Assembly: GCA_934591725.1 (NCBI GenBank)
Contig: CAKTPR010000013.1
Location: forward strand, 1-30,502
DNA from: an uncultured Oscillospiraceae bacterium
GTDB taxonomy: Bacteria > Bacillota > Clostridia > Oscillospirales > Oscillospiraceae
Direction of reading: 5' to 3'
DNA length: 30,502 nucleotides
Shown here: piece by piece, positions 30,314-30,502 of the stretch
Position numbering within the stretch: position 1 is the first letter of the stretch
How the letters are laid out: every line of letters begins with the position of its first letter
Program-made: the position numbers and the translations under genes
The notes under the pieces: model-generated
Databases searched by the model: none
What the model saw: only the letters and a program-made list of their open reading frames with translations
What the model was told of the DNA's origin: nothing

Positions 30314-30502
30314 TTATATATCGTCGCGAAAGACTTCTCCACCGCCGATGCCGTCGCCGCCAGTTGTACCGCCGCCAGTTGTGCCGCCGCCGGTTGTACC
30401 GCCGCCAGTTGTGCCGCCGGTTGTGCCGCCGCCAGTTGTACCGCCGCCAGTTGTACCGCCGCCAGTTGTACCGCCGCCAGTTGTACCGCCGCCAGTTGTA
30501 CC
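30314..30502 (-). CDS. C-terminal end of Gly/Thr-repeat protein (5' partial)
   Basis: The minus frame is open from the window edge to TAA at 30316-30314. It encodes repeated Gly-Thr-Thr-Gly-Gly units, then GGDGIGGGEVFRDDI and the stop. It ends 46 bases before the pseudokinase start and is probably the preceding gene of the same operon. The tail resembles the Gly-rich end of the pseudokinase, so it may be another kinase-like or FHA-like surface protein, but no domain is visible. Confidence 0.65.
   Translation of the reverse strand, partial: GTTGGGTTGGGTTGGGTTGGGTTGGGTTGGTTGGGTTGGGTTGGGTTGGDGIGGGEVFRDDI
30356..30502 (-). repeat. Tandem 15-bp coding repeat (10 units)
   Basis: Plus-strand unit GCCGCCAGTTGTACC is repeated ten times to the window edge, with A/G and T/C variants. 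Unit 5 (30416-30427) is 12 bases long. All units stay in frame on the minus strand and encode Gly-Thr-Thr-Gly-Gly (unit 5 lacks one Gly). The last five units are identical, so copy number may change by slippage. Confidence 0.93.

Noticed and set aside
30356..30502. Possible CRISPR array
   Set aside because: Units are directly adjacent 15-bp repeats without spacers and keep a reading frame, so this is a coding tandem repeat.

Overview
The window looks like a chromosomal segment of a GC-rich, endospore-forming Gram-positive bacterium of the class Clostridia, probably an Oscillospirales or Ruminococcaceae-like gut anaerobe (inference). The grounds are a complete spoIIAA-spoIIAB-sigF operon, an M50 protease of the SpoIVFB type, a valine T-box leader, a DUF4317 gene, sigma-A promoters with 17-nt spacers, strong Shine-Dalgarno sites with ATG, GTG and TTG starts, and zinc-ribbon Ser/Thr kinases of a kind common in gut Clostridia.

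Layout. 1-2.4 kb: the 3' end of an NAD(P)H:ferredoxin-type flavoprotein with a [2Fe-2S] domain, a right-end scar of an IS3-family element, rplS, and an M50 protease with a small membrane partner. 2.4-4.2 kb: tRNA-Pro(CGG) with a fully consensus promoter, followed by a visibly AT-richer islet carrying a double zinc-ribbon protein and a radical SAM/SPASM enzyme. 4.2-9.3 kb (minus): pcrA, both subunits of an iron-sulfur fumarase, and malic enzyme. 9.4-10.4 kb (plus): a membrane-anchored GH25 lysozyme. 10.5-12 kb (minus): spoIIA operon. 12-15 kb (minus): valS behind its T-box. 15-17.2 kb (minus): an atypical thioredoxin reductase, a family 2 glycosyltransferase and thioredoxin. 17.3-19 kb (plus): glnS. 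19-20.2 kb (minus): DUF4317 protein. 20.3-22.1 kb (plus): an ECF-like sigma factor and its putative membrane anti-sigma partner. 22.2-30.5 kb (minus): a tightly packed run of a DUF1810 gene, a Ser/Thr kinase, an HtrA-like protease with an FHA domain, a triple-FHA ABC transporter, a predicted pseudokinase with a PASTA domain, and the 3' end of a Gly/Thr-repeat protein.

How the genes work together. Fumarase and malic enzyme would convert fumarate to malate and then to pyruvate plus CO2. The spoIIA genes form the sigma-F partner-switching module of early sporulation. Thioredoxin and its reductase form a redox pair, although this reductase lacks the usual NADPH-binding signature and may use another electron donor.

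The most interesting part is the 22.6-30.5 kb operon. It pairs one intact kinase with a paralogue that has lost the DFG aspartate, the catalytic-loop asparagine and the glycine-rich loop. Both lie next to four phosphothreonine-binding FHA domains, three on an ABC exporter and one on the cytoplasmic side of a membrane protease. This resembles a self-contained phospho-threonine signalling and export system at the cell envelope; the architecture is read from sequence, and the joint function is inference.
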